From: DASWJZ01 sp963720705
GTDB taxonomy: Bacteria > Pseudomonadota > Alphaproteobacteria > Rhizobiales > Afifellaceae
Assembly (NCBI GenBank): GCA_963720705.1
Contig: CAVRGJ010000007.1
Location: forward strand, 248,001 to 312,000
Direction: 5' to 3'
DNA length: 64,000 nucleotides
Positions 9,136 to 17,944 of the stretch are shown in pieces. Position 1 is the first letter of the stretch. Each line of letters starts with the position of its first letter. A model generated the notes under the pieces. The model did no database searches, was not told the origin of the DNA, and worked only from the letters and a program-made list of their open reading frames with translations. Both the position numbers and the translations under genes were made by a program.

Positions 9136-9624
9136 GATTTGGTCGGAAATGGCGTCAGGCGCTGAAGCGATTTTCCAGGATATGGCGAGCGTTACCACGG
9201 CTTGCAGGCCGAATTGTGAAAAATCCCTCGACCCGCACGCTTTGGTGCAACTTCGAAGTAGGGTTGATCCGCGGAACGAGTCTGGAACAAAGGCGGCGCG
9301 AATCGGCGACTCGTCGACCGCCTCGCTTCGTTCGTTAGCGCGCGCTAAGTTTGCGTCCCGGCGCCGACCGAACGCACCGATTGCGCGGACGTAAGCGCGC
9401 CGTAAACAGTCGCGTCGACGTTCTCCGAACCGGCATTCACGTTTGGACCGGTCCCGGAACGAACCGCCGACAAATCGGCTTTGTCCGCTTCTTCGTGTTC
9501 CGTTCCCACCACATCTTGTGGCTCGCGCGGACGGACAGGCCCTGCCGGTTCCGGCGATCGCCCGATGGGTCGCGTCAGGCGTTAGCGCTTCTGTGCCAAA
9601 TAGGCACGCAGTGCTGGTCGGCGC
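9136..9624. other. intergenic region between DUF3108 and helicase genes
   Basis: About 490 bp with no convincing gene on either strand and no tRNA-like fold that I can see. It must hold the minus-strand promoter of the helicase-S4-ankyrin unit, but no clear -35/-10 pair stands out. An upstream in-frame GTG at 9198 could extend the helicase by 21 residues. Confidence 0.5.
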
Positions 9625-10419
9625 TCATTGCGTGCGGAACTTCGTCGCCACGAGCTCGACCCGGCCGATACGCGTGCTGAGTTGGATGCGGGCGGGGGCG
9701 GCGAGCCCGGCGCCGGCCGGTGCCATCCACACCTCCATCCCATCGCCGTTAACGATGGTGGCCTTCTCCGGCTTGTCGATGCGCTGGCCCGCCACCGGCT
9801 CGTAGCTGAAGCTGCATACGACGGTGTGGTTCCGGTAGGAGCGGTCGCTCGTGGCGAAGTCCGCAAGGCGATTGAAACGCAGCGCAATGTCGAAGCGGCG
9901 TTTGCCGTCAGTGAGCGGGAGCGTGCGGCTGCAGATGTCGGGCGTCACGCCGCCGGCGACCGGCCAGATGAAGGCGCTGACCATGTCGAGGGTATCCGCG
10001 GTGTTGGCCTTGGTAAGCGGCACGTAGCGCTCAGGATGCTCTCGCGGTGGGTCGATCGAGACGTCGGTCATGCTGCGTCCTGAGAAGTGCAGGTCGACCG
10101 ATTCCGTCTCGTTGTCTTCCTTCCAAATGTGCTTGTACTCGGTCGGGCGCAGCCGATCGTCGCCGACGTCGCCGACCGCTGCGGCCGAAGTTTCCGCATC
10201 CGAGAAAAGACGCGCGAGCCCGGTGACCCCACCGGAGAACTGGATCGTGTAGCGGCCGTCGGAAAACTCCGCCTGAAGCCGCGCGCGGCCGACCGAAAAG
10301 CCGCGGATCTTCACCGAATATTCGGTGAAGAGTGTCCAGGCGGAGGCAGCGTCGGAAGCGAGTAGGAAAAACGGGAGAGCGAACGCAAGCGGCAAGATGC
10401 CGAACGTTTGAGATCGCAT
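9625..10419 (-). CDS. exported DUF3108 protein
   Basis: A 264-residue protein of the DUF3108 family, whose function is unknown. The N-terminus MRSQTFGILPLAFALPFFLL with ASDAASA after it looks like a Sec signal peptide, so the mature protein is probably periplasmic. The body is beta-rich (EYSVKIRGFSVGRARLQAEF, YTIQFSGGVTGLARLFSD) and contains the family-like VDLHFSGRSMTDVSIDPP and TADTLDMVSAFIWP segments. The ATG at 10419 is chosen because longer in-frame extensions lose the signal peptide. It is divergent from rpmB, an arrangement seen in many Hyphomicrobiales. Confidence 0.88.
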   Translation of the reverse strand: MRSQTFGILPLAFALPFFLLASDAASAWTLFTEYSVKIRGFSVGRARLQAEFSDGRYTIQFSGGVTGLARLFSDAETSAAAVGDVGDDRLRPTEYKHIWKEDNETESVDLHFSGRSMTDVSIDPPREHPERYVPLTKANTADTLDMVSAFIWPVAGGVTPDICSRTLPLTDGKRRFDIALRFNRLADFATSDRSYRNHTVVCSFSYEPVAGQRIDKPEKATIVNGDGMEVWMAPAGAGLAAPARIQLSTRIGRVELVATKFRTQ

Positions 10420-10638
10420 ACGATGAGTTCCATGCCCCGGGCCGGCACGGTTAGGCGGGCATTGGGTCGAAACTGCGGCGTTTCGGCCGCCGGCGGGCCT
10501 CTCGCGCTTGACCGGCTCAACCTGCGTCACTATAGGGAGGCGCTTCCGGAACAGATGGGTTCGGCCTCGCTTCCCCTGCACGTTTCGCGTGGGTTCGGAA
10601 GCGCTTGGGCCGGCAACTTACACCAAGAGGTTTTCACC

Positions 10639-10947
10639 ATGGCGCGCCGCTGCGAACTGACCGGCAAGGCCGTGCTCGTCGGCAACAACGTGAGCCACGC
10701 CAACAACAAGTCGAAGCGCCGGTTCCTGCCCAATCTGAAGCAGGTGTCGCTGATCAGCGACGCGCTCGGGCGGACGGTGAGGCTGAGGATTTCCGTCGCC
10801 GCGCTCCGCACCGTAGAGCATCGCGGCGGGCTCGACGCCTTCTTAGTCAAGGCGCGTGAGGACGAGCTCTCGCCGAAGGCGCAGATTCTGCGCAAGGACG
10901 TGCTCGCCAAGCGCGCGGAGCAGGCTGCGCAGGAAGCCGCAGCTTAG
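10639..10947 (+). CDS. rpmB: 50S ribosomal protein L28
   Basis: A structural protein of the large ribosomal subunit. The 102-residue protein begins MARRCELTGKAVLVGNNVSH and continues with ANNKSKRRFLPNLKQVSL, the L28 core, then LRISVAALRTVEHRGGLD. The alphaproteobacterial extension at the C-terminus is Ala/Lys/Glu rich. The ATG has AAGAGG about 8 nt upstream. A longer in-frame reading from 10408 exists but is not L28 and overlaps the promoter region, so it is rejected. The transporter gene follows after 6 bp. Confidence 0.97.
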   Translation: MARRCELTGKAVLVGNNVSHANNKSKRRFLPNLKQVSLISDALGRTVRLRISVAALRTVEHRGGLDAFLVKAREDELSPKAQILRKDVLAKRAEQAAQEAAA

Positions 10948-10953
10948 CCGCCT

Positions 10954-11598
10954 TTGGCCGTCTCCGGACGCAGCCTCGGGATTGCCGTCGCGGTCGCCGC
11001 GATGGCGGCCGTCGTTGTCCTTTCCAACGTACTCGTCCAGCACCCCTTCCAGGCGACGCTCGGCCGTCTGAATCTTGCCGATCTTCTGACCTGGGGCGCG
11101 TTCAGCTATCCGCTCGCATTCCTTGTCACCGACACGACGAACCGGCTGCTTGGGCCGCGGATCGCGCGGCGCGTCGTCTATCTCGGTTTCGCCTTCGCCG
11201 TCGTGCTCTCCGCGTGGTTCGCGACGCCGCGTATCGCCATTGCCTCCGGCACGGCGTTCCTGGTCGGCCAGCTCCTCGACATCGGCATTTTCAACATCCT
11301 GCGCGACCGCGCGTGGTGGAAGGCGCCGTCCTTCTCCAGCCTAGCCGGCTCTGCGGCCGACACGCTGGTGTTCTTCACGCTTGCCTTCGCGGCGGCGTTC
11401 GCCCTGATCGGCCCGAACGATCCCTTTGCGATAGAGGCCGCGCCGCTCCTCGGGCTCTACCCGGTCGAAGCGCCGCGCTGGGTCTCCTGGGCACTCGGCG
11501 ATTTTTCGGTGAAGCTGCTGATGGCGGTCTTCGCGCTGATCCCTTACCGGGTGATCGTGGGGTTCTTCATCCCGCTTCGGCCCGCCGCCGCGCGCTAG
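10954..11598 (+). CDS. yhhQ: YhhQ/VUT-family queuosine precursor transporter
   Basis: An inner-membrane protein of the COG1738 (VUT) family; E. coli YhhQ imports the queuosine precursors preQ0 and preQ1. The 214-residue protein has about six hydrophobic segments. It shows the family signatures WGAFSYPLAFLVTDTTNRLLG, here split by one residue from its neighbours, and GTAFLVGQLLDIGIFN followed by SSLAGSAADTLVFF. It starts at TTG 6 bp after rpmB, so it is probably co-transcribed with L28. The stop codon is shared as a CTAG palindrome with the convergent phytase-like gene. Confidence 0.9.
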   Translation: MAVSGRSLGIAVAVAAMAAVVVLSNVLVQHPFQATLGRLNLADLLTWGAFSYPLAFLVTDTTNRLLGPRIARRVVYLGFAFAVVLSAWFATPRIAIASGTAFLVGQLLDIGIFNILRDRAWWKAPSFSSLAGSAADTLVFFTLAFAAAFALIGPNDPFAIEAAPLLGLYPVEAPRWVSWALGDFSVKLLMAVFALIPYRVIVGFFIPLRPAAAR

Positions 11599-12566
11599 TC
11601 GCCGTCCAGCGCGAATTGCAGGATTAGAGTCCGCTGCAGGATGTTGTAGTTGTCGTCGGAGACGAGCGTCAGGATCGTGCGCCCCTCTTCATCCTGACTG
11701 ACAGCCAGCCCCTCCATGTTGTCGATCTGACTCGTCATTCCGGCGTCGAGGATGATCGCGCCGTCGAGCCGCGCGCCGACCTTGATGGTGTCGCCGGGAA
11801 TGCGGCGAAGCCGCATGGCGATGCCTGCGCTCAGCGAGAACCGGCGTTCGAGCAGGATCAGGTCGCCGTCCGGCAGGAAGCGCGCACTCGAGATATCGAA
11901 ATCGTCGCGACGCACGACGTCGAAGCTTCCGACGCCTGCGACCCAGCCCGGAATGTCGGTGGCGCCCTCAGGCGGGTGCTCCGCGATGGTGACGATCTCG
12001 CCTGAGAGAGGGGAGGCGGCGGGTGGGTAGGCGACGCTCTCAAGGCCCTGGTTGGAGCGCAGGATGCGGTTGTCGGCGCCGACGCGGATCGGGATGAAGT
12101 CCACCGGCCGCCCGTTTTCCAGATGGAAGGCGAGCATGGCGTTTGCCTGCCGCTCGCGCACGAGTACACCCTTGTTGCGGTCGTCGGGCGCGAGCGCCAC
12201 ATCCTCGGCGTCGCCGATGTCCTTCTCCACCTTGCCGGCCGGGAAGAGACTGCCGATCTCACCGTCCGAAAGACCCACGAGCCACCCGTTATCGTGCACC
12301 ATCCGCATGCGGACATAGACGCCCCGGTCGCCGACAATGAAGGCTGTGTCGTGGTCGAGCATGTCGATGCCGGAGAGCCCGCCGAAACGCTTCTCCGAGG
12401 AGGTGACAATGAGCCCGCCGAGGAAGGTCAGCGGGGCGCTTGGCGCGTCGGCCAAGTGGGGGGTGAAGCTCTCGATCGGCTTCGTCGTCAGCGGCAGCGG
12501 ATCGGCCGCCGCCGGCGCCACCGATAGCAAACCGGCGAGCAGGAAGAGAACGAGAGCCTGCCTCAA
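11595..12566 (-). CDS. exported phytase-like esterase domain protein
   Basis: A 323-residue secreted protein of the COG4246/phytase-like (esterase-like beta-propeller) family. A Sec signal peptide (MRQALVLFLLAGLLSVAPAA) precedes repeated propeller-type strands, including FGGLSGIDMLDHDTAFIVGD, NQGLESVAYPP and DNMEGLAVSQDEEGRTILTL near the end. These GLSG/GLES/GLAV blades with acidic residues are typical of the family. The substrate is not known. It begins at a TTG overlapping the cobT stop by 4 bp (TTGA), and its stop overlaps the yhhQ stop. Confidence 0.85.
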   Translation of the reverse strand: MRQALVLFLLAGLLSVAPAAADPLPLTTKPIESFTPHLADAPSAPLTFLGGLIVTSSEKRFGGLSGIDMLDHDTAFIVGDRGVYVRMRMVHDNGWLVGLSDGEIGSLFPAGKVEKDIGDAEDVALAPDDRNKGVLVRERQANAMLAFHLENGRPVDFIPIRVGADNRILRSNQGLESVAYPPAASPLSGEIVTIAEHPPEGATDIPGWVAGVGSFDVVRRDDFDISSARFLPDGDLILLERRFSLSAGIAMRLRRIPGDTIKVGARLDGAIILDAGMTSQIDNMEGLAVSQDEEGRTILTLVSDDNYNILQRTLILQFALDGD

Positions 12567-14440
12567 GCCGCGCGCCGCTTCCGTGGGCGGCTCCGCGTCG
12601 GCACGGTCGGCTTCTCGTCGAAGAGCTCGGCAAGCTTCTCCATCATCGCGCCGGCAAGCTCCTCCGCATCGACGATGGTGACGGCACGCGTGTAATAGCG
12701 GGTCACGTCATGGCCGATGCCGATCGCGATCAGCTCGACCGGTGAGCGCTGCTCGATCTCCTCGATCATGTAGCGCAAATGCCGCTCGAGATAGTTGCCG
12801 CTGTTGACGGAAAGCGTGGCGTCGTCGACCGGCGCGCCGTCGGAGATCACCATCAGGATCTTGCGCTGCTCCGGCCTGACGAGCAGCCGCCGATGGGCCC
12901 AATCCAGCGCCTCGCCGTCGATGTTCTCTTTCAACAGTCCCTCGCGCATCATGAGCGCGAGGTTGCGGCGCACGCGCCGCCACGGCGCGTCGGCGGGCTT
13001 GTAGATGATATGGCGGAGGTCGTTCAAGCGGCCCGGATGCGGCGGCTTGCCCGCGCGCAGCCATTCCTCGCGCGATTGACCGCCTTTCCAGGCGCGCGTC
13101 GTGAAGCCGAGGATCTCGACTTTGACGCCGCAGCGCTCAAGGGTGCGCGCCAGAATGTCGGCGCACGTCGCTGCCACCGTGATCGGCCGGCCCCGCATCG
13201 ATCCGGAATTATCGAGGAGCAGCGTCACGACGGTGTCGCGGAACGCTGTGTCGCGCTCCTGCTTGAAGGAGAGCGGCGAGAGCGGATCGATGACGACGCG
13301 CGAGAGCCGCGCCGGATCGAGGATGCCCTCTTCGAGATCGAAGTCCCAAGCGCGGTTCTGCTGCGCGAGCAGCCGGCGCTGCAGCCGGTTGGCGAGCCGC
13401 GCGACGGCGCCGTGCAGCGTCGCGAGCTGCTTGTCGAGGAAGGCACGCAGCCGATCGAGCTCCTCCGGCGGGCAGAGGTCCTCCGCGTTCACGATCTCGT
13501 CGTGCTTTGTAGAGAAGATCTTGTAGTCGATCTGCGGCTCGTTCTTGCCGCTGAAATCGGGACGGCGCGCTTCCCCCGACGGCTCACGGTCGGCGGCGCT
13601 GTCTTCTTCAGAAAACTCCTCGGACGTCGCGTCGGAATCGTCCCTCTCGCCGGCTTCCTTGTCCTCGCGCGAAGATTCCGTCTGCTGCTCGTCGGAGGAA
13701 TCGTTTTGATCCTGGTCGGCCTCGCCGCGCGCCGCTTCGTTGTTCTCCGCCGAGCTCTCCTGGTCGCTGTCGTCTTCGTCGCTGTCGTCGGATTCCGGTC
13801 CGAGCTCCTCGCCCATGTCGAGCGACACCAGAAGGTCGCGCACGGCCTCAGCGAAGGAGTTCTGGTCTTCCGCGATCGTGCCGAGGCGATCGAGCTCGTT
13901 GCCGGCCTTCGTCTCGATCGTGTCGCGCCAGAGCTCCACAACCTTGCGCGCGGCCTTCGGGGGCTGCACCCCGGTTAGCCGCTCGCGCACCATCAGAGCC
14001 ACGGCGTCCTCCATAGGCGCTTCCGACTGTTCGCTGATCTCCTCGAGATTGGCGCGGTGGTAGCGATCCTGCAGCATGGCGCCGAGGTTGACGCGCATAC
14101 CGTCCATGCGGCGCGAGCCGAGCGCCTCGCAGCGGGCCTGCTCGACCGCGTCGAAGATGGCGCGCGCCTGGCGCCCTTCGGGCGAGAAGCGCCGGTGCAC
14201 CTTGCTGTCGTGGCAGGCGAGGCGGAGGGCCATCGCGTCGCCGATGCCGCGCGTGACCGCCGCGTCCTGCGGCGTCAGGCGGCGAGGCGGCTCGGGAAGA
14301 CGCACCTTTTGCTGAAGCAAGAGAGGACGGTCGGCCGCGAAGGTGACGTCGAGGTCATGCTTGCCGGCGACCGCGCGCACGCAGCCCGCAACAGCCCGTT
14401 TGAACGGCTCGGTCGGCGCCTCGCGCTTCTTGTTCGCCAT
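12563..14440 (-). CDS. cobT: aerobic cobaltochelatase subunit CobT
   Basis: With CobS and CobN this forms the ATP-dependent enzyme that inserts cobalt into hydrogenobyrinate a,c-diamide during aerobic B12 synthesis. The 625-residue protein has an N-terminal CobT domain, a very acidic Asp/Glu/Ser linker at about residues 210-290 (for example ESDDSDEDDSDQESS) and a C-terminal von Willebrand A domain. The metal-site motif DNSGSM is in LLLDNSGSMRGRPITVAATC. The ATG at 14440 (MANKKREAP) is preferred to a TTG further upstream, which adds residues unlike the family. CobS lies just upstream in the same direction. CobN is not in this window. Confidence 0.95.
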   Translation of the reverse strand: MANKKREAPTEPFKRAVAGCVRAVAGKHDLDVTFAADRPLLLQQKVRLPEPPRRLTPQDAAVTRGIGDAMALRLACHDSKVHRRFSPEGRQARAIFDAVEQARCEALGSRRMDGMRVNLGAMLQDRYHRANLEEISEQSEAPMEDAVALMVRERLTGVQPPKAARKVVELWRDTIETKAGNELDRLGTIAEDQNSFAEAVRDLLVSLDMGEELGPESDDSDEDDSDQESSAENNEAARGEADQDQNDSSDEQQTESSREDKEAGERDDSDATSEEFSEEDSAADREPSGEARRPDFSGKNEPQIDYKIFSTKHDEIVNAEDLCPPEELDRLRAFLDKQLATLHGAVARLANRLQRRLLAQQNRAWDFDLEEGILDPARLSRVVIDPLSPLSFKQERDTAFRDTVVTLLLDNSGSMRGRPITVAATCADILARTLERCGVKVEILGFTTRAWKGGQSREEWLRAGKPPHPGRLNDLRHIIYKPADAPWRRVRRNLALMMREGLLKENIDGEALDWAHRRLLVRPEQRKILMVISDGAPVDDATLSVNSGNYLERHLRYMIEEIEQRSPVELIAIGIGHDVTRYYTRAVTIVDAEELAGAMMEKLAELFDEKPTVPTRSRPRKRRAA

Positions 14441-14491
14441 TATCCGACCGCCGCCGCCACGCTGAATCGTAGAAACAGTACACAAGAGGCC

Positions 14492-14589
14492 GTCATCCTC
14501 GGGCGGTGCGAAGCACCGACCCGAGGATCCAGGTCACAGCGATCAAGTCTGGGTTCTCGGGTCTCCGCTTCGCTCCGCCCGAGAATGAC
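14492..14589. repeat. 98-bp intergenic palindromic repeat with GTCAT/ATGAC ends
   Basis: Between cobT and cobS, two hairpins lie in tandem: ATCCTCGGG (14495) pairs with CCCGAGGAT (14528), and TTCTCGGG (14554) pairs with CCCGAGAA (14585). The unit starts GTCAT and ends ATGAC. It resembles the short palindromic intergenic repeats scattered through Hyphomicrobiales genomes and could act on mRNA stability between the two cob genes. Confidence 0.75.
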
Positions 14590-14627
14590 AGTGCTGAGCT
14601 CCGAGTCACGCATTTGCAAAGCCGCTA

Positions 14628-15614
14628 CTAGCTCAGCACCACATTGGCCGAGCTCTCCGGCAGCTCCACGCCGAGCGCACGCTGGTAGAACTCCGCCACG
14701 AGCGGCCGCTCCAACTCATCGCATTTGTTCAGGAACGTGACGCGGAAGGCGAAGCCGAGGTCGCCGAATATCTCCGCGTTCTCCCCCCAGGTGATGACGG
14801 TGCGCGGGCTCATGACGGTGGAGATGTCGCCGTTGATGAAGGCGTTCCGTGTCAGATCGGCGACGCGCACCATGCGGCTCGCCTGCTCGCGGCCCTTTGG
14901 GGTCCTCAGCCCCTTCACCTTGGCGAGCACGATGTCGACCTCGTTGTCGTGCGGGAGATAGTTCAGGGTCGTCACGATTGACCAGCGGTCCATCTGCGCC
15001 TGGTTGATCTGCTGCGTGCCGTGATAGAGACCGGACGTGTCGCCGAGGCCGATGGTGTTGGCGGTCGCAAACAGCCGAAACGACGGATGCGGCTTGATCA
15101 CCCGGCTCTGGTCGAGCAGCGTCAGCCTGCCGGAGGATTCCAGCACGCGCTGGATCACGAACATCACGTCCGGCCGCCCGGCGTCGTACTCGTCGAAGCA
15201 AAGCGCGACGTTGTGCTGATAGGCCCAAGGCAGGATGCCGTCGCGGAACTCAGTGACCTGCTTTCCCTCCTTCAAGACGATAGCGTCCTTGCCGACGAGA
15301 TCGATACGGCTGATGTGGCTATCGAGATTGACGCGCACGCAGGGCCAGTTGAGCCGCGCCGCCACCTGCTCGATGTGCGTCGACTTGCCGGTACCGTGAT
15401 AGCCGGTGACGATGACACGGCGGTTCCTGGCGAAGCCGGCGAGAATGGCGAGCGTCGTCTCGCGGTCGAAGAGATAATCGTCATCGACTTCGGGAACGTG
15501 CTCGTTCGGCTCTGAGAAGGCCGGCACTTCGAGATCGGAATCGATCCCGAAGAGCTGCCGGGCGGAAACCGTCATATCGGGCACCGCGAGCAATTGTTCG
15601 GCGGTCGCAGTCAT
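14628..15614 (-). CDS. cobS: aerobic cobaltochelatase subunit CobS
   Basis: The AAA+ ATPase partner of CobT in cobalt insertion. The 328-residue protein shows Walker A (VIVTGYHGTGKSTHIEQVAA), Walker B (VALCFDEYDAGRPDVMFVIQ) and sensor regions (RLFATANTIGLGDTSGLYHG). The N-terminus MTATAEQLLAVPDMTVSARQ with FGIDSD is typical of CobS. The ATG is preceded by AGAGGA. A palindromic repeat separates it from cobT. The J-domain gene lies 67 bp upstream in the same direction, an order common in the group. Confidence 0.97.
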   Translation of the reverse strand: MTATAEQLLAVPDMTVSARQLFGIDSDLEVPAFSEPNEHVPEVDDDYLFDRETTLAILAGFARNRRVIVTGYHGTGKSTHIEQVAARLNWPCVRVNLDSHISRIDLVGKDAIVLKEGKQVTEFRDGILPWAYQHNVALCFDEYDAGRPDVMFVIQRVLESSGRLTLLDQSRVIKPHPSFRLFATANTIGLGDTSGLYHGTQQINQAQMDRWSIVTTLNYLPHDNEVDIVLAKVKGLRTPKGREQASRMVRVADLTRNAFINGDISTVMSPRTVITWGENAEIFGDLGFAFRVTFLNKCDELERPLVAEFYQRALGVELPESSANVVLS

Positions 15615-15681
15615 CGAAAGGTCCTCTTGGACGAAATGTCCGAGGCTCCGCGGGCTTCGCCCGGGCGGAGTCGGAAGGGCA

Positions 15682-16308
15682 TTAGCAGAAACCGACGCTC
15701 TTCAGATAGCTGTAGGCTTGGATGATTTCTCGGAGGCGGTCCTCAAGCGAGCGGTCGCCTCCATTGGCGTCGGGGTGGTGGCGTTTGACCAGAAGCTTGT
15801 AGCGCGCCTTGATTTCCGCTGCCGTGGCGGTGTCTTCAAGCCCGAGCGCCGCGAGCGAGCGGGCCTCCATATTCTTGACCTTGCGGCGCTCGGGGTCCGG
15901 CCCGCGCGCCTGGAAGCCGTCGCCGAAGAAGCGGAACGGATCGTGGGTGTGGCCCGACCACTTGAAGCCTGACGGGCGCGAGGTCCGGACCGGCTCGTCG
16001 GTCTTCGCGTTCACACCCAACTGCCATGTCGGGCGGTGACCGATGGTCGCATCCCGCTGGAAAGCCTGGATAGCGGCATCGTTCATGCCGCTGAAGTAGT
16101 TGTAGGATTTATTGTATTGGCGGACGTGATCGAGGCAGAACCAGAAATACTCGCCTTCCTGCGCGCGCCCCTTCGGGGCCCGGTGCGTGCCGCCCTCCGT
16201 ACAGCCCGTCATGTCACAGGCGCGCCGGACAGGCTCTGGCTTCGGCCGAACGCCGGCTTCGCCCCGATCGATCCGGATCTTGTTGAAATAGGCCGAGTCG
16301 AGCTTCAT
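15682..16308 (-). CDS. J-domain protein with C-terminal J domain
   Basis: A 208-residue co-chaperone-like protein in which the J domain is at the C-terminus (about residues 150-208) with the invariant HPD in YKLLVKRHHPDANGGDRSLE. The N-terminal part carries a conserved region (CDMTGCTEGGTHRAPKGR, then EYFWFCLDHVRQYNKSYNYF) that could bind zinc through its cysteines. It presumably stimulates DnaK, but the client is unknown. The ATG at 16308 (MKLDSAYFNKIRID) matches how relatives begin, so 35 residues of upstream extension are dropped. It is divergent from bolA. Confidence 0.9.
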   Translation of the reverse strand: MKLDSAYFNKIRIDRGEAGVRPKPEPVRRACDMTGCTEGGTHRAPKGRAQEGEYFWFCLDHVRQYNKSYNYFSGMNDAAIQAFQRDATIGHRPTWQLGVNAKTDEPVRTSRPSGFKWSGHTHDPFRFFGDGFQARGPDPERRKVKNMEARSLAALGLEDTATAAEIKARYKLLVKRHHPDANGGDRSLEDRLREIIQAYSYLKSVGFC

Positions 16309-16354
16309 CTCGTAACTATGCCCTTCACCGACGCCCCCCTCAAGGCGCGTCATC

Positions 16355-16654
16355 GTGTCGGAAAAGGATTGCGTCATCGTGTCGGTCAAAGCCCGGATTG
16401 AGGAAAAACTCACCAGGACGTTTCAGCCGGAGAGCCTCAGCGTTCTCGACGAGTCCCACCTCCATGCCGGCCATGCCGGCAGCCGCCCGGGCGGCGAAAC
16501 GCATTTCCGGGTGTCGCTCGTTTCCGCCGCCTTCGCGGGGAAGAGCCGTGTCGAGCGGCACCGAATGGTGAATCAGGCGCTTTCCGAAGAACTTGCCGGC
16601 CCCGTCCATGCCCTTGCTGTGCATCCGGTCGCGCCGGGAGAGGCGGGGCGCTGA
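16355..16654 (+). CDS. bolA: BolA family protein
   Basis: BolA proteins pair with monothiol glutaredoxins in iron-sulfur cluster handling, and some bind DNA. The 99-residue protein contains IEEKLTRTFQPESLSVLDES, the conserved HFRVSLVSAAFAGKSRVERH and VNQALSEELAGPVHALAV. The invariant His of the family lies in the HxHAG region (SHLHAGHAG). The start could be GTG 16355 or GTG 16379, since neither has a strong ribosome-binding site and the family is usually about 90 residues. Only 46 bp separate it from the divergent J-domain gene. Confidence 0.93.
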   Translation: MSEKDCVIVSVKARIEEKLTRTFQPESLSVLDESHLHAGHAGSRPGGETHFRVSLVSAAFAGKSRVERHRMVNQALSEELAGPVHALAVHPVAPGEAGR

Positions 16655-16707
16655 GCCTTATCTTGGTGTTGAGGGCGCGCGGCGCAAGTCCGCTGGTACC
16701 GGGAAGG

Positions 16708-17931
16708 CTATGCAAGGGGAGCGAACGCCTCAATCGTCCCATCGAGGCCGGAAACGGCGTGCTCACCGACTGAATCGAAACGCTCGCGGATCGGCTCAAC
16801 AAACTGCCGGGAAGCCAACACAGCATGTCCAAGCTGTTTGGTCAGTGTCTGCAACCGCGCCGTCTCGTTCACCACGCGTCCAATGACCGTAAAATCGAGG
16901 CGCTCTTGGGCGCCGACATTGCCGTACATCACCTCTCCGACGTGCAGCGCGATGACTGCTTCCAAGGGTGGACCGGCGACGTGCAACGCGCCGATGGCCT
17001 TCAGGGCTTGCATCGATGCGGTCAGGGCGCGTTCCCGCATGTCGATGTCGGTATCCGGGTGGTCTGAGCGAAAGATGCCTAGAATGGCGTCGCCCATGAA
17101 CTTTAGAACTTCGCCGCCACCTGCGGTCACGGCTCCGACAGTCGCATCGAAGTAACGGTTGAGGAGCGCGACGTAGTCCTCGAGGGGAAGCTGTGTGACG
17201 AGACGTGTTGAGCCGCGGAGGTCGCAAAGCAAGACGCCGCACGGAATCCGTTCGGAATCGCCACGGGTAATTCGGCCGAGGAGGACCTGCGATCCGGTGG
17301 TGCTACCGAGGTAAATGTCCAGGAGTCGGGCGCCGGTATCAAAGTTTGTTCGCGACTTCGCCGCCAGCGCAAGCGTCTTGGAAATCGACTTGAGACAATC
17401 GATCTCGGTCTCGCCGAACCCGCCCTGCCGACGCGTTGCGAATGAGCCGACGACGCAGGGAACAAGGCCGAGCTGTCGGGCGAACGGCGCAATCGCTGCC
17501 GCGCCGCCCGTCGCGCCGAAGAAGCCGAAATACTCGGTGAACCCATCGGCGCGGAGCCGGGCCAGCAAGGGCAAGTCGTTGTCTAGGCCCGAATTGGTCA
17601 GTCGGTAGCGCTTAAAGCTTCGGCGGTTCAGAGCGAGGTCGAAATATGGACCTTGCCGATTGGCCGGGTCCTCCATCAGTTCGGAAGTGTAGTGCTGGGT
17701 GGTTGCCCGGTCGTCGAGCGCGCGCCAGGTGGCCTCCCGAGAGACGATCTGCGGATGCAGGGTGAGAATGGAGCATCCCGCCCGGTCCACGGCAATTCCG
17801 CCCGCATTGAGACGGCGGCCGAGGCCCGCGACAAGCTCTGGAAGATCGTCTCCGGCCAGGCCGCGTTCAATCAGCCAGTCGTGTACTTTTGCGGCAAGCG
17901 CCGAGGCGTCGGAACCTGAGAGCGTATTCAT
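16708..17931 (-). CDS. class III adenylate/guanylate cyclase
   Basis: A 407-residue soluble protein predicted to make a cyclic nucleotide. The C-terminal half (about residues 230-400) is a class III cyclase domain. It has the first metal aspartate in GVLLCDLRGSTRLV, the second in GGEVLKFMGDAILGIF, and the Asn/Arg transition-state residues in GNVGAQERLDFTVIGRVVNE. The N-terminal half (about residues 1-220) lacks membrane segments and may be a sensory domain that I cannot name. The substrate is probably ATP, but this is not certain. It starts 13 bp downstream of aroB's stop, so it is likely co-transcribed with aroKB. Confidence 0.92.
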   Translation of the reverse strand: MNTLSGSDASALAAKVHDWLIERGLAGDDLPELVAGLGRRLNAGGIAVDRAGCSILTLHPQIVSREATWRALDDRATTQHYTSELMEDPANRQGPYFDLALNRRSFKRYRLTNSGLDNDLPLLARLRADGFTEYFGFFGATGGAAAIAPFARQLGLVPCVVGSFATRRQGGFGETEIDCLKSISKTLALAAKSRTNFDTGARLLDIYLGSTTGSQVLLGRITRGDSERIPCGVLLCDLRGSTRLVTQLPLEDYVALLNRYFDATVGAVTAGGGEVLKFMGDAILGIFRSDHPDTDIDMRERALTASMQALKAIGALHVAGPPLEAVIALHVGEVMYGNVGAQERLDFTVIGRVVNETARLQTLTKQLGHAVLASRQFVEPIRERFDSVGEHAVSGLDGTIEAFAPLA

Positions 17932-17944
17932 CCAGGCCTCGCGC

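Noticed and set aside
7441..9165. Long plus-strand frame (574 aa) opposite the helicase
   Set aside because: Its coding bias follows the opposite strand of a recognised helicase, with no family match.
15650..15673. GC-rich imperfect hairpin between the J-domain gene and cobS
   Set aside because: It has a bulge and no T-run, so I could not support it as a terminator.
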